A DNA stretch of 64,000 bases from Eutypa lata (lineage: Eukaryota > Ascomycota > Sordariomycetes > Xylariales > Diatrypaceae), in the NCBI GenBank assembly GCA_022661535.1, contig JAKULF010000003.1:5642001-5706000 (forward strand), written 5' to 3'. Position numbers and translations under genes: made by a program. Each line of letters begins with the position of its first letter. Position 1 is the first letter of the stretch. The notes below the pieces were generated by a model. That model was not told the origin of the DNA, did no database searches, and worked only from the letters and a program-made list of their open reading frames with translations. Shown piece after piece: positions 36,363 through 48,500 of this stretch.

Positions 36363-37507
36363 TTAGAAAATGATGTCTTCGTCCTCAGCCGACGCTAGCA
36401 TGTCAGCTGGTGCTTCGTCGCCTGCTTGTGTCTTCTCTTCATTCTTGCTTTCTGCAGCTAGTTTCTTCGCCTTCATCTCGGCATCCGCCGCAGCTGTGTC
36501 TCTCTGCTTCTTGCCGGCGACCTTCTTCAGTCGGTAGAACTCTTCTCTGTCTAGCTCGTCCAGCTCCGAGTTGATATCTTGATCTCGGGATTAGCTTCTG
36601 TTCTAGCCACTCAGCTAGAGAAGTGGACTCACATTTAATCGTGTTTTCAGTTCTTGGTATAATCACGTGCTCGCTATAAACTAAGTTAGTCGTCGTCGAT
36701 TGTGGAATGATTTGGATGGTGGAATTTACATGGCATTCACTAGAATCATTGTTAGCTTGATACTCCTGCTTGGTTATCGTTTGGATTACGAATTCTTACC
36801 TCTGCGATTTACGACCTTGATAACCTCGTCTAAGATGACGAAAGCCGTCTGCAGACTTGCGAGTTCTACTAAGGTCTCAACAGCCCTGGCATACGTCTCT
36901 CTGCATCTTTGTACCTGTTGACCACCCTTCCCGAGACCTGTCAGACCGAAATCGTTATTTCCTTCCGTCAGGTAGCTCTCGAATGCGGGTAAGAGGACAC
37001 CGGAGACGTTCTCTTGCTTTGTGCGCAGTCGGAAACGCGCTTGGTTGGCCGACTCCTGTACTTGGTAGCCTATGTCTCCTCCGACAGCGTATCGGACCTC
37101 GGCAAGAGAGAAAGCAGCGATCTGCATGACCCTTCCCATCTTACGTTTCGCCTCGTCGATTCGTCTCGTGATCTCTATGGAATTGTCAATGGTTGAACCT
37201 TATCGCGGAAACTCGAAGCTATGTAGGTATACCTCGGAAACGTCTGTGTGTGTATAATTAGCTTAAGATTACTAGATATAACTTGCAACTTGAATGAGTA
37301 CTCGAAACTACGTACTTAGTAAGAGCTTCACTCTTCCGCTTCAACAAACTGTGACCTGTCTCAGCTCCCTTGAGCTTCGCCTTCATGAGACCCAGCGACT
37401 GTCGCGTCGGGAAGACGGCCTCTCGGTCCTTTGCAATGCATCAGTATAAAACGGAATGCTTGAAAGCAGATAGGCAACAATAAGTAACTAACCGCAGAGC
37501 CAGACAT
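36363..37507 (-). CDS. VMA8: V-type ATPase subunit D
   Basis: Seven exons: 37507-37493, 37428-37316, 37243-37233, 37174-36800, 36739-36730, 36673-36633 and 36577-36363, total 259 residues (yeast Vma8 is 256). The sequence MSGSADREAVFPTRQSLGLMKAKLKGAETG, then RFREITRRIDEAKRKMGRVMQIAAFSLAEV and the C-terminal NAIEHVIIPRTENTIKYINSELDELDREEFYRLKKV, is the highly conserved subunit D. This is the central rotor stalk of the vacuolar proton pump, linking V1 and V0. Long coiled-coil helices at both ends fit. Exons 3 (11 nt) and 5 (10 nt) are microexons needed to complete K-RFR-E and R-VNAI-E. Exon 2 and exon 7 acceptors end in AAG rather than CAG/TAG. The C-terminal 40 residues are charged and variable. 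Confidence 0.93.
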
Positions 37508-38162
37508 CTTGGCCGTCTAGCTGAGCTTTGAAGATATACAAACTATAGGAGAATTCAACCTGTATGGTTGTAGGAGATAGAAATTCTTTTGAGGTTGGTG
37601 AAGCACAACAGTCTATCTCCAGGTGTCGAGTTAGGTATGTAGACTGAAGCTGGAGCTAAGTGTTGACGATAAGTGATTGAGGATGTACTGTATGTAGTTA
37701 TGCACCATGCACGAGGATGACGATGTTTCAGCCCGTTTAAGCACCAACTGAGCTAAGGATTCATGAGATAACCCGCTTAACTGCATTCAATATCATCTTA
37801 TCAGCTATAGAAACACATAAGTGGGGAATCGGCAACGGCCGCCCGAGCAGCGTTAAAAAAGTATTGGACCTTGACCAAAAGTTAACGTTAACTTCCAGCT
37901 TAGGAAAGCAGTCGCGAACCCAAAAAAAAAGAGAGTAGAATCTCTCTCCATCACCCGCGACTTGGAGTTCGACTTTCTACTATTTTCTCCTCCAATTTTG
38001 TTGGTTTCCCTTGGAGTTCGATTTTCCTACTAACCAACAATGCAGCGTTTACCCTGATGTTCTGGGTTTTAGCTTAAAGAATTGGCAGAGATTTGTCTGC
38101 GAATCTTCGCAGACAGGCCATAAAAGAGAATCGAATCGAATCGTCCCATTCGCGAATCAACG
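37508..38162. promoter_or_regulatory. Bidirectional promoter region, VMA8 / SYF1
   Basis: The 655 bases between two divergently transcribed housekeeping genes must hold both promoters. The SYF1 side has CT-rich stretches and a GAATC repeat (near 38100-38160) close to the start. No RNA gene is supported; a tRNA-like D-arm sequence here was rejected. Confidence 0.55.
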
Positions 38163-40873
38163 ATGCCGCCCAACGGCCTGACAAATGGCTCTCATGCCAC
38201 CAGAAAGCCAGATCTCCACCTAGTCGTAAGTTCATATTATGCTTTTAATGACTATGTGAAATCACTGAGCAGCAACTAAAAATTGTTCTTTTCTTTAGAG
38301 TGACGAGGATGCCGTGTACGAACAAGATGTCCTACGAGATTCTGGCAGCACGAAACCTTGGTTGGCCTACATTCAGTTTAAGTTCCAGCATGGCACCATT
38401 CAAGAACAAGCCTTCGTGCTCGAGCGAGCCTGTCTACAATTACCACGTTCGTATAAACTTTGGAAGATAGTAAGTGCATCAATCCTATCCAGGGATCCCA
38501 TATGTGCGCGGGGATTACACCACCACATAGAACAAGTCTTCTAACCTACAGCAACAGTATCTCCAATTCCGAACCAAGCATGTTTCAAAGTTAAACGCCG
38601 CAGTATTTGCTGCCGAATACAAGAAGGTCAATGCGCTTTTCGAGAAAGCGTTAATCTTGCTTAATAAGATGCCCCGGATATGGGAGATGTACCTCAAGTT
38701 CTTGCTCCAGCAGCCCTTGGTTACCTTGACACGACGAACTTTCGACCGAGCATTACGTGCACTTCCTATAACACAACATAACAGGATATGGGCTCTCTAC
38801 CGACCTTTCGCGAACTCTGCCGCCGGGGAAACTGCCGTGAAGATCTGGAGGAGGTATATGCAGGTCCATCCCGAAGATGCCGAAGATTTCATCGAGCTCA
38901 TAACACAAGTTGGCTTGTATACCGAGGCGGTCAAGAAATACATCGATATACTCAACAATCCACGTTTCAACAGCAAACAGAGCAAGGGCCACTACGAATT
39001 GTGGAGCGAGATGGTTGATCTGCTTGTAGAACACGCTAACGAGGTCGAAACGGGCCATGAGACTGGCATCGACGTCGAGCGTATTATTCGAAGCGGAATC
39101 GATAGGTTTGCCGACCAGAGGGGGAAGCTGTGGTGTGGTTTAGCCACTTACTGGATCCGACGAGGGAGCTTCGAGCGCGCAAGGGACATATTCGAAGAAG
39201 GTATCACGACGGTCATGACGGTTCGCGATTTTACGCTTATCTTCGATACCTATGCCGAGTTTGAGGAATCAATAATCGGTGCCTTGATGGAGCTAGCATC
39301 GAATCGAACTGAAGAGGGAAAGGTCGACGAGGACGCTGATTTTGACCTCGACATACGGATGTTACGTTTCGAACAGCTCATGGATCGCCGACCATTCCTA
39401 TTGAATGATGTCTTGCTACGACAAAATCCTAACAATGTCGCAGAATGGGAGAAGCGGGTCGCTCTCTGGGGAGACAACAAGGAGGAAGTGGTACAGACAT
39501 ATACGGACGCCATTGCAGCAATCCAGCCGAAGAAGGCTGTTGGCGCTTTCCACCTGCTGTGGGCTAACTATGCTAAATTCTACGAGAAAGGGGGAGATAT
39601 ACGGAGTGCAAGGGTGATTATGGAGAAGGCTGTTAAAGTACCATTCAAGTCCGTTGCTGAGCTTGCTGATATGTGGATCGAATGGGCCGAAATAGAGCTC
39701 CGCAACGAGAACTTCGACGATGCCGTACGGATTATGGCCAAGGCCGTCCAGGCACCAAAACGGTCGACGGTGGATTATTTCGACGAGACTCTTTCACCAC
39801 AACAAAGGGTACATAAAAGCTGGAAGCTTTGGAGTTTCTATGTGGATCTAGTAGAGAGTGTGAGTTCTCTTGACGAGACAAAGAAGGTTTACGAACGGAT
39901 ATTCGAACTACGGATAGCCACACCACAGACGGTTGTCAACTACGCCAACCTTATGGAAGAACATAAGTATTACGAAGAATCATTCAAGATATACGAGCGG
40001 GGATTAGATCTTTTCAGCTACCCCGTTGCCTTTGAGCTATGGAACCTGTACTTGACGAAGGCGGTTGACCGCAAGATCAGCATCGAACGCCTCCGAGATC
40101 TCTTCGAACAAGCGGTGGAAGATTGTCCGCCTAAGTTTGCCAAGGTACTGTATCTCATGTACGGGAACCTCGAGGAGGAAAGAGGGCTCGCGAGGCATGC
40201 TATGCGCATCTACGAGCGGGCGACGCGGGCGGTGTCGGACGAGGACCGGGCCGACATGTTCAACTTCTACATCACGAAGTCGGCGTCCAACTTCGGGCTG
40301 CCGTCCACGCGGCCCATCTACGAGCGGGCGATCGCGGCGCTGCCCGACGAGGAGGCGCGCGACATGTGCCTCAAGTTCGCGGACATGGAGAAGCGGCTGG
40401 GCGAGATCGACCGGGCGCGCGCCATCTACGGGCACGCGTCCCAGTTCTGCGACCCCCGCACCAACCCGGCCTTCTGGTCCAAGTGGGAGCAGTTCGAGGT
40501 CCAGCACGGCAACGAGGACACCTACAAGGAGATGCTCCGCATCAAGCGCAGCGTCCAGGCCCAGTACAACACCGACGTCAACTTCATCGCGTCCCAGGCC
40601 ATCGCCCGCAGCCAGGCCGCGCGCGCCGAGAGCAACGGTACGACGACGAACGGCAGCGGTGCCAATGGGAGCGGAAGCGTCGACCCCGAAGTCGCCGATG
40701 CGATGGAGCAGCTCGAGAGGCAGGCCCGTGCCCCTGTTGGTTTTGTGGCCGCTAGCACGAATATCTCGGGCACCATACCCACTTCTACCGACAAGGATCC
40801 GCAGCAGCAGCCTGTCGTTCCGGCTAATCCGGATGCCATCGATATTGACAACATGGACGACGACGTAGACTAG
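38163..40873 (+). CDS. SYF1: Pre-mRNA-splicing factor Syf1 (HAT repeats)
   Basis: Exons 38163-38225, 38299-38469 and 38552-40873 give 851 residues. The protein is built almost wholly of HAT (half-a-TPR) repeats. Examples are PWLAYIQFKFQ, LFEKALILLNKMPRIWEMYLKFLLQQ, VAEWEKRVALW, ESFKIYERGLDLFSYPVAFELWNLYL and PIYERAIAALPDEEARDMCLKFADMEKRLGEIDRARAIYGHASQFCDP. This is Syf1 (XAB2/Clf3), a scaffold of the NineTeen/Prp19-associated complex in the spliceosome. The tail is Asn/Gly/Ser-rich and ends with an acidic IDIDNMDDDVD. Intron positions are clear (GTAAGT donors; the second ends CCTACAG). From about 40206 to 40640 nearly every codon ends in G or C, unlike the first 2 kb of the same exon. Confidence 0.94.
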
Positions 40874-42280
40874 TTGACTAGTCTGAATCTTAACAACCCA
40901 GCAATCAATTCATTCCATCACTTAACAACCGCGCTATTTGATTTGCAACATGCAAACAAAAACTGACTTGAAAAATTTCCGGATCATTGGGAAGGAGAAG
41001 GAAAGAAAGGGTGGTGGGTGGCAGGGATTTTTTTACCATTACTACATAAGTACTCACTACTACTACTACTATTTAAGGTCGGCTGGTTTTTTCTTTGGCG
41101 GTTGGCGGGCGGTTTGGGGGGGAGGGAAGGACAGGCAACTCACTCATACGTAAAGTAGGTACCTAAGTAGTTATGCTTCTACTGTTTATTTTCTAAAGTA
41201 CCTAGGTAGTAGTCTTTTTTATTTTATTTTCGAAAGCTCTCTCTTGAATGAATCAATGAATGTATGAAGAAAGGATGTAGGTGATACTTAGGTATCTACA
41301 AGAATTGGCTGGCTTACTTTCCCTCGTCCTTGACTCAACTGTATCCATGAGGTTGTGTTTTTTTATTTTAGAAAAAGGGGCACAGAACACAAAGTGATGA
41401 TAACAATAACGATGATGATGAATAACTGCAACTACATAGAATAAAAAACCAAATGGAACAACCAGTCTGTCAATAACCCCTTTATTTCTTTCTTTGGTGT
41501 ATTTTATTTTAAATCTCTTCCAATTTTATCTTCTCTCATACATGTAACTCGAGAATGTGCATACATACTCCGAACATCTTCGATGATCTATCTAGTTAGG
41601 GATTCTTAAATAAGGAGTTGGGTAGCATGATGTAGTCACAGAGGATTTATAGTTTCATGAGGGCATTTATTCATTATTCTTAGTATTTGTGTGTGTGTGT
41701 GTGTGTACTATTGATAAAAGTATTTTCCCTCTCCCTTTTCCCTCAAACCCAAACAAGAATACAAGAAAAGAAGAAGAAGAAAACCCAAAACCCGTAAGAA
41801 ACCGTTCCCGCTCTGCTTGATTGTAGTGTACAGCTTTGCTTGCAAAGGGAAGTGAAAAGACGAGGAATGTGGTAGAGAGGTGCGGGAATAAGGGGGGCAG
41901 GCAGGCGGGAATGTGGGAGTGTGTGTGTGTTTATCAGCCAGTATGCATGCCCCTTTGGCTGAGTATCCCCCTTGAACAGACTAGAAAAGACCAAATCTAT
42001 GTCTATTCCAGACCATCGGCTCGCTCCAGCTGGTGTACGAAAACTCTCCTCGTGCCGCATGAGTTTCCTTTCCGGTTACCGCCATTGTTGATTGACTCTG
42101 GTGTCGAGTGGCTGACTGACTGGCAGGCGAGAAGTATCGACAACAAAGACCGTATAGAATGGACGTCGGTCTGGCAACTTCCACCTCCTATTGTTTGCCC
42201 TTACCCACTCTCTCTCTTCTCCCTCTGCTACCATCTCTCACGTCTTTCGTCTTATCTGCCAATTGACAAGGACATTATTA
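40874..42280. other. Intergenic with simple repeats
   Basis: 3' flanks of SYF1 and the small gene at 42281. It holds a purine-rich run (40996-41020), TAGGTA-type palindromes near 41155-41210 and 41290, and a GT microsatellite. No gene is supported. Confidence 0.5.
41689..41706. repeat. GT microsatellite
   Basis: Nine GT dinucleotides in a row in non-coding DNA. Confidence 0.9.
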
Positions 42281-42817
42281 TCATTGACCACCAGAGACAG
42301 AAGACTTGCGTCCCTGTTGCTGTTGTTGTTGAGCAGTGTGGTCACCACCGCCGTACGCAGCAGGCTTGTCCCCAGCCGAGCTAGCCGACGAGATAGACCA
42401 GCGCTTGCTATGGGCGCGGTGGAACTCCTCGACGGCGTCCCGGTTCCGCTCGACGTGGCCGTCCCGCGACGACGGTGTGGCGTAGATGCTGCCCTTGCGC
42501 TTCTGGAAGCGGCTTGGTGGGGTCTTGGATGCGTCTGTTATGCGTGTGTTATGGTCAGCAAGGTTGTGATTTCCATACTTTCCGCTGAGAGAGGAGATAT
42601 GTTGGTTGGTGCAGCTGAGGGACAGGATGCGAAGGAGTCCAGGTAGAAAAGAAGCGGGAAATGCATATGGGACGGCAAGGATGGGAAGCCACTCACCCCA
42701 CTCTGCGGTATTAGAGTAATCCCGCGATGACGTCCGCTGTCTCGTCATCTCGGAGCCGTCGGCCGCTACTCCAGTGCCGAAGCTGTTGGCGAATTCGGGT
42801 TGTTGGGTGCTTGTCAT
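42281..42817 (-). CDS. Small hydrophilic protein, function not recognised
   Basis: Exons 42817-42697 and 42534-42281 (intron GTGAGT to AACAG) give 124 residues. Splicing joins NTAEW to DASKTPPSRFQKRKGSIYATPSSRDGHV. The protein is hydrophilic, rich in Ser, Arg and Gln, with basic RKGS and KRW patches and a Gln run before a basic Ser-rich tail. No signal peptide or membrane segment is visible. The central block looks conserved-like (repeated S/T-P and R-x-x-S sites that could be phosphorylated), but I cannot name a function. The unspliced frame is also open, so the intron call rests on its donor, its acceptor and the loss of a hydrophobic insert. Confidence 0.6.
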   Translation of the reverse strand: MTSTQQPEFANSFGTGVAADGSEMTRQRTSSRDYSNTAEWGEWLPILAVPYAFPASFLPGLLRILSLSCTNQHISSLSGKYGNHNLADHNTRITDASKTPPSRFQKRKGSIYATPSSRDGHVERNRDAVEEFHRAHSKRWSISSASSAGDKPAAYGGGDHTAQQQQQQGRKSSVSGGQ

Positions 42818-45530
42818 TGTCGTGATATATTCCTTTTAAACCGTAAAAGAGTAGGTAGGTATCTATGGTTCTGGATTAGTTGGGGTTGGGGACGAAGAAG
42901 ACCTGGGCATCGTGGACGTCAAAGGGAGACATACCTCTATTGATATCTTTCGTGATGAAGTAGGTGGGTAGACTCGTTAGGTGACGAGTGGTATGAGGTT
43001 ATATGTTGTATAGGGAGGCGTTGTCTAGGGGTCTTTCGAGATCATTGATCGTGAAGGTAAGATGGATGGTGGTCAGTGAGATCCTTGGGCGGGCGAGGCC
43101 TACCATATATATATGTGAAGGTAGATATCTAGTTTGAGGGTAGTTCACTCCGGATAACGACTTCCTACACAGTCCAGGAGGTACTTACATACAGGCCCCT
43201 TAAGGTAGTAGATACAGTATCATTGACGGTACAGCCACAAGACACGGGTGTATGACATAACAAGGACAAGGATGGATGTACATCTAGCTACGTGATCGGC
43301 CCCGGATCTTTCCGGATTAGTTTCCCTGTGCAGCCATGATATATTTTGGCTCCGTGGAAAGGTGCTATCAAGATCGCATTCATGTCACATCGATACGTGT
43401 AACCAATGGGATGGTAAAACACACGGAAGCCATGAGATCTCTCCCTCCTGACGAGGACGAGGTGCAGCAAACATGGGCAATGCCGGCATCCATTGGAACC
43501 TCCCCTTCACGCTAGCTGCAATAGCCACTGGAATGACTGGCTGGTTCTACACGCCAAGGTCGTGGTAGCGTCCACGATTCACGGTCGCGATTGCCTCCTT
43601 TAGCCGCGGGTGGTGTGGGGGAGTTTGTGAGAAAGATGCAGAGTTTGGGACGATCGATCCCCGGCTTTTCATTCACTCCCAGATCGAACTCCAATGTAGT
43701 TAGTAATTGACAACTATGAGTGGTCAATGTGGTTCGTCATAGTAGTAATGCTTATATCATCCCCTGACCTCTCATTCTCTCCAACGATCTACCACATTTC
43801 GGATAGCTTGCCTGTCTTCCTTCCTGCCTACCTGCCTACCTGCCTACCTGCATGTAGTAGAGCTAGTTTCCATACTATATCACATACTCGTGATACCTGG
43901 TAGAGATATGATTCTAAGCTCAATTCAGCCTGACTTGATTCGCTCACAAGTCAGGTCGTACCCCGACGTTAGCCCAGAGGGAGGCTGTGCGAGTCACGGT
44001 TGGTATCCGGCGCCCTACGTCTTGATAGGCACATGATATGTGGTGGCACCCGATTTTCAAGCTTTGCTAGGCATGTACGGGCCCGTCTTCTCGTCCGACC
44101 TCGTCCGACAATGGCAGGCCTCCAATAACGCCAAGTCGTGGGGTTTTAAGAAGAGATGATTGCCGAGTCCGAATCGAATGGTGAACAGAACTCAGGTTTG
44201 ACGAGCGGGGGTCGTTTTTGGAGGATGAAAGGGTAATATGCAGTACAAACATACCTACATACATACGTGTTTGAGATAACCATGTTGTAAGCGATGATAT
44301 ATCTGTCCACTTTAATTAGCGAATATATGTGAGATTCCATCCGATATTTTGATAATTGGGTGTAATTTGTATGTAATGTAAACCTTTGCCTATCCTTTCC
44401 GCAACTGGTGTTTTCGAAGTTCGTTTATCTCGGTAAGATGTCATGACGTCAGGGTTGGCACGGCCTTACCGTAGATACGGCACAGCCGTCGCTTGAGATA
44501 AACTAATCATATTCCCTGTGGGCGTTACCCCGCATATGTCTATAATAGTACAACATCCGGACATCTAACTATTTCTTCCTTCAAAAAGTAAGTTTGGCTA
44601 GGTCGGTATTTAATATAGTGTGCAAAGAAGAACCCGGGAACATTCATTAGGTACCTAAGTAAATAGTCTATGCAGCTACTTACATACTACATGTATGTAG
44701 CTTGTCTGCCTATCTGGCGCGGCATTCCTCAGTAATAGATCGGTCTAGATTTCCCATCTTTATCGTTGTTCACTATTCAGGGAGTCAAGGTTTCTTAGTA
44801 GATCACAGCCACCCACGGCGTTGCAACCCTAGGCTGTAGCTTTTCTCCTAATGGTGTGTGCATATGGGATCAATCACGAGTGAGGCCACGTCGTCAGGGT
44901 CGTCAAGATGTCCAGGGATGGTCAAAACCTGGACTAAAGTAAATGAATGAGACGCTGAGATTCATCAATTCATCTTAAGACTGAAGGACCCTGCGTCACA
45001 GGGTGGGATCCGGGTGGGTCCGGGGTAATCTGATTAAAACCGGGGTCTTAACATTTAGATGAAGAAAAAACGTTGGGGATCTTCACGTCATGGTCCCCCC
45101 TTAATGTATGCAAGTGCTTAAGTAAGCAGTCAAGGGATTTCAATCGTCTATAATTGAACATGCATAGCTTTTTGATTTTCTATAGAAGGACATTTAGTAT
45201 TATGTCAATGATGTAATATTAATTTACACAAATCGGAATTTCTTTTGGTACTAAATCCCCGCCTTCGTTTGCAGAAAGATCAGTGTCATGGCAGAGGGGC
45301 AGAGGGGCACACTTAACTGCTCCGCCCCTACGCCATTACTAGTAATATCAGTCCTACTGTGGGGTGGTCAGCTGATCCGGATCCATATATGGATTCTTTA
45401 GGGTATCGCTACGTAGCCCACAACCTAACCAAATACAACATCTTTTTGCTCCTTCATTCCTATTCATCATTGGTGTACAAGAGTAAGATTTGAATGACCA
45501 GACCCCGCGGATCGCTCTAAGGATTCATTT
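42818..45530. other. Intergenic, up to the A/T island
   Basis: About 2.7 kb with no supported gene. It holds the promoter of the 42281 gene, TAGGTA-type motifs (42850-42865, 44650-44665), a CCTGCCTA tandem repeat, and short CGG-rich stretches near 45000-45055. Base composition is normal until about 45530. Confidence 0.5.
43823..43850. repeat. CCTGCCTA tandem repeat
   Basis: Three and a half copies of an 8-base unit, related to the TAGGTA-type motif seen across the intergenic DNA. Confidence 0.85.
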
Positions 45531-48500
45531 TATTATTTAAAAATTAAACAAAATACTTATGTTTTAATTACCCTTTAATTACTTAAAGAAATATTAAAAT
45601 TATCGTTTTTATTTTCGTATTAAATTTTTTAATTTTATACGATTTCTTTAATTAATTAAATTAATTTATATTTTAAATTAATTAAAAATTATATTTATTT
45701 ATTTTTTTATTTTTTTATTAAAAGATTTATTATTTTATAATAATTAAAAGTTATTTATATATTTAATTATTACGATTTAAAAAAACAAAAAAAAAATTAA
45801 AAAAATTTTTTTTTTAAAATAAAACGTATTTATTATAAATAAAAATTAAATTTTTAATTTAAGTTTTTTTTTTTAATATTAATTTACGTTATTTTAAATT
45901 CGTATAATATCTTTTACTTTATTTATATATTAAATCGATATAATTACTTTTAAAAACTTTTATTTATTTATTTTATATTATTATTTATTTTATTTTTATT
46001 AAAATAATTTAATATTTTTTATTTTTAATTAAAAAAAATTATAATTATTAATTATTATAAATCGAATTATTAATTATTTAAATAATTTTATAAATTTTTT
46101 TTTTTTTTATTATATATATTATAAATTTTATTATAAATTTTAAATTTAAAACGATTTTAATTAAAGTATTATATATTATTTTAAAGTATTTAATTAAAGT
46201 TAAAAAGTTTATATAAATAATTAAAAAATACGAAAATACTTTAATTATTTTCGAATTAATAATTTAATTTATTAACTTTTTAAAATTAATTTTTAAATCG
46301 ATAATTTTATTAATTTTTATATTAACTTTTAATAATATTTTATTAATTTTTAAATTACTTATTATTAAAATAAATTAATTTATATTTAAAAAACTTTTAA
46401 AAAAATTCTTTAAAAAATATATTAATAATTTAAAATTATATATAAAAAAATTAAACTTTACGATAAAAAAAGAAATTAAAGAAATTAAGTTTCGTTTTTT
46501 ATTTAAAAATAATTTACGAAATAATACGAAGTTTTAATATTTATAACTTTTTAAATTTAAACGAATAAAATATAATTCTTTAAAATTTAACTTTAATAAA
46601 AAATTTTTTATTTAAATAAAAACGAACGATATTAAATTTATTTCGAAAATTAATAATTTTAAACGTTAATTAAAAAAAAAACTTTTTACTTTTATAAAGT
46701 AAATTAATAAACTTTTTTAAAAAGTTAATAATTATTAATTAATAAAGTTTCGAAATCGAATATATAAATATATATATTTAAATAAAAATTATAAAAATAA
46801 AACTTTATAAAATAAAATTATTAATCGTTTATTTATTAAAAATAAAATTAACGATATTAATAAAATAAATAAACGTTATACGTTTTATAATATAAAAAAT
46901 ATTATTATTTTTTATAAAATAATATTAAATTAAAAAAATAACTTTATTAATAAAGTTAAGAAATATATTAAAAGAATTAAATTAACGATTAAAAATACGA
47001 TTTATAAATTAAAAATAATAATTAAAAAAATAAAAAAAAATAAAATAATTTCGATTATATAAAAAGATTAATAATTTTAAACTTTAATTATTTTATTATT
47101 AAAAACTTTTAAATTTACATTTATTTTAAACGCTTAATATAACGAATAAATATATTAATTATTATAATAAATATATTTAATATAAATATTTTTAATAAAT
47201 ATATAAACGTAATAAATTAATTAACGAAATAAATAAAATAATAATTAACGAAATTTAAATTCTTTTAATTAAAAAAATATAATTACTTTTTTTATTTAAT
47301 AAATTTAACATAACTTTAATAATTATAAAAATAAAATATATTTTATTTTCGTATATTATAATTATAATTATAAAAAATACGTATTTTTTAATTATTTATA
47401 TTTAAATTAATCATTTTAAATTACTCGTTAAATTCGAAATATTTATAATCGTAATAAATTAATTTTAAAATTATTAAAGTTTAAAAAAGTATTAAAATTT
47501 ATTAATATAAAAATTAATTATATAATTAAAAAAAAATTATAAAATTTTTTTAATTTAAATAAATATATAAATAATTTAAATAAAAAATTATTAAATGTTA
47601 TTAAAAAATTATTATTTTTTTTTATTATTAAATTTATATAAAAAACTTAATTTATAATATTTTTTTTATATATAAATATTAATAAAAATAAAAATATACT
47701 TCGATAAAAGCTTATTTTAAATCGATGATTTTCTTCGTTTAATTTATTAATTAAATTTTAATATAACTTTATAAATCTTTATAAATTATTATTTAAATTA
47801 AAAAAAATTAATTTTTTTAATTTTAATTTTATAAATATAAACGATTTTATATAACGTTTAATAAATGTTAAATTTTATATATATAAAAAAATTATAAAAT
47901 TATAAAAACAAAGTAATATAATATTAATTTACGTATATAAAGATTACGTTAAAAATCGAATTAATATAAATAATTTATTTCGTATAATTTTTTTTTCGAA
48001 TATTATTTAAAGATAATTTTTAAATTAAAACTTAATTATAAAAGCTTAATTTAATAAATAACTTAAATTATTTATAAAAAAACGTAAGTTTAAAATATTA
48101 TCGAAATATTGTTTTTTAATATTTACATTATATTTTGTTTATATATATATTAATATAAATAAGTTTAACTTTATTAATTAAATTAAAAATAATAATAATT
48201 AAACTTTTTTCGAATTTATTAATAAAAAAATAAACGATATATTTATATATAAATATTTTATTAATTATAAATCTTTATTAAAGTTAATTAATTTTAATGT
48301 TATTATTAAATTAAAATTTAAAAAGTTCGAATTTCGAAAAAAATATAAATTAAAAATAATTAATAATAATATTTTTTTAATTAATTATTATATAGTTTTT
48401 CTTTTTATTATTAATAAAATTTTATTAATAATTAAAGTTTTTATTATAAGTATAAATAAGTTTTATAATTTATTATTAAATAAAGATTAATTATAACGAA

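Noticed and set aside
37741..37760. tRNA D-arm-like sequence (AGCTCAGTTGGT on the minus strand)
   Set aside because: No acceptor stem, anticodon arm or T-arm could be paired around it.
40065..40868. 267-codon plus-strand frame inside SYF1
   Set aside because: Alternative-frame shadow in the G/C-rich part of SYF1, Arg/Ser/Thr-biased.
43823..43850. Possible CRISPR-like repeat
   Set aside because: A simple 8-base tandem repeat without spacers in a eukaryotic genome.
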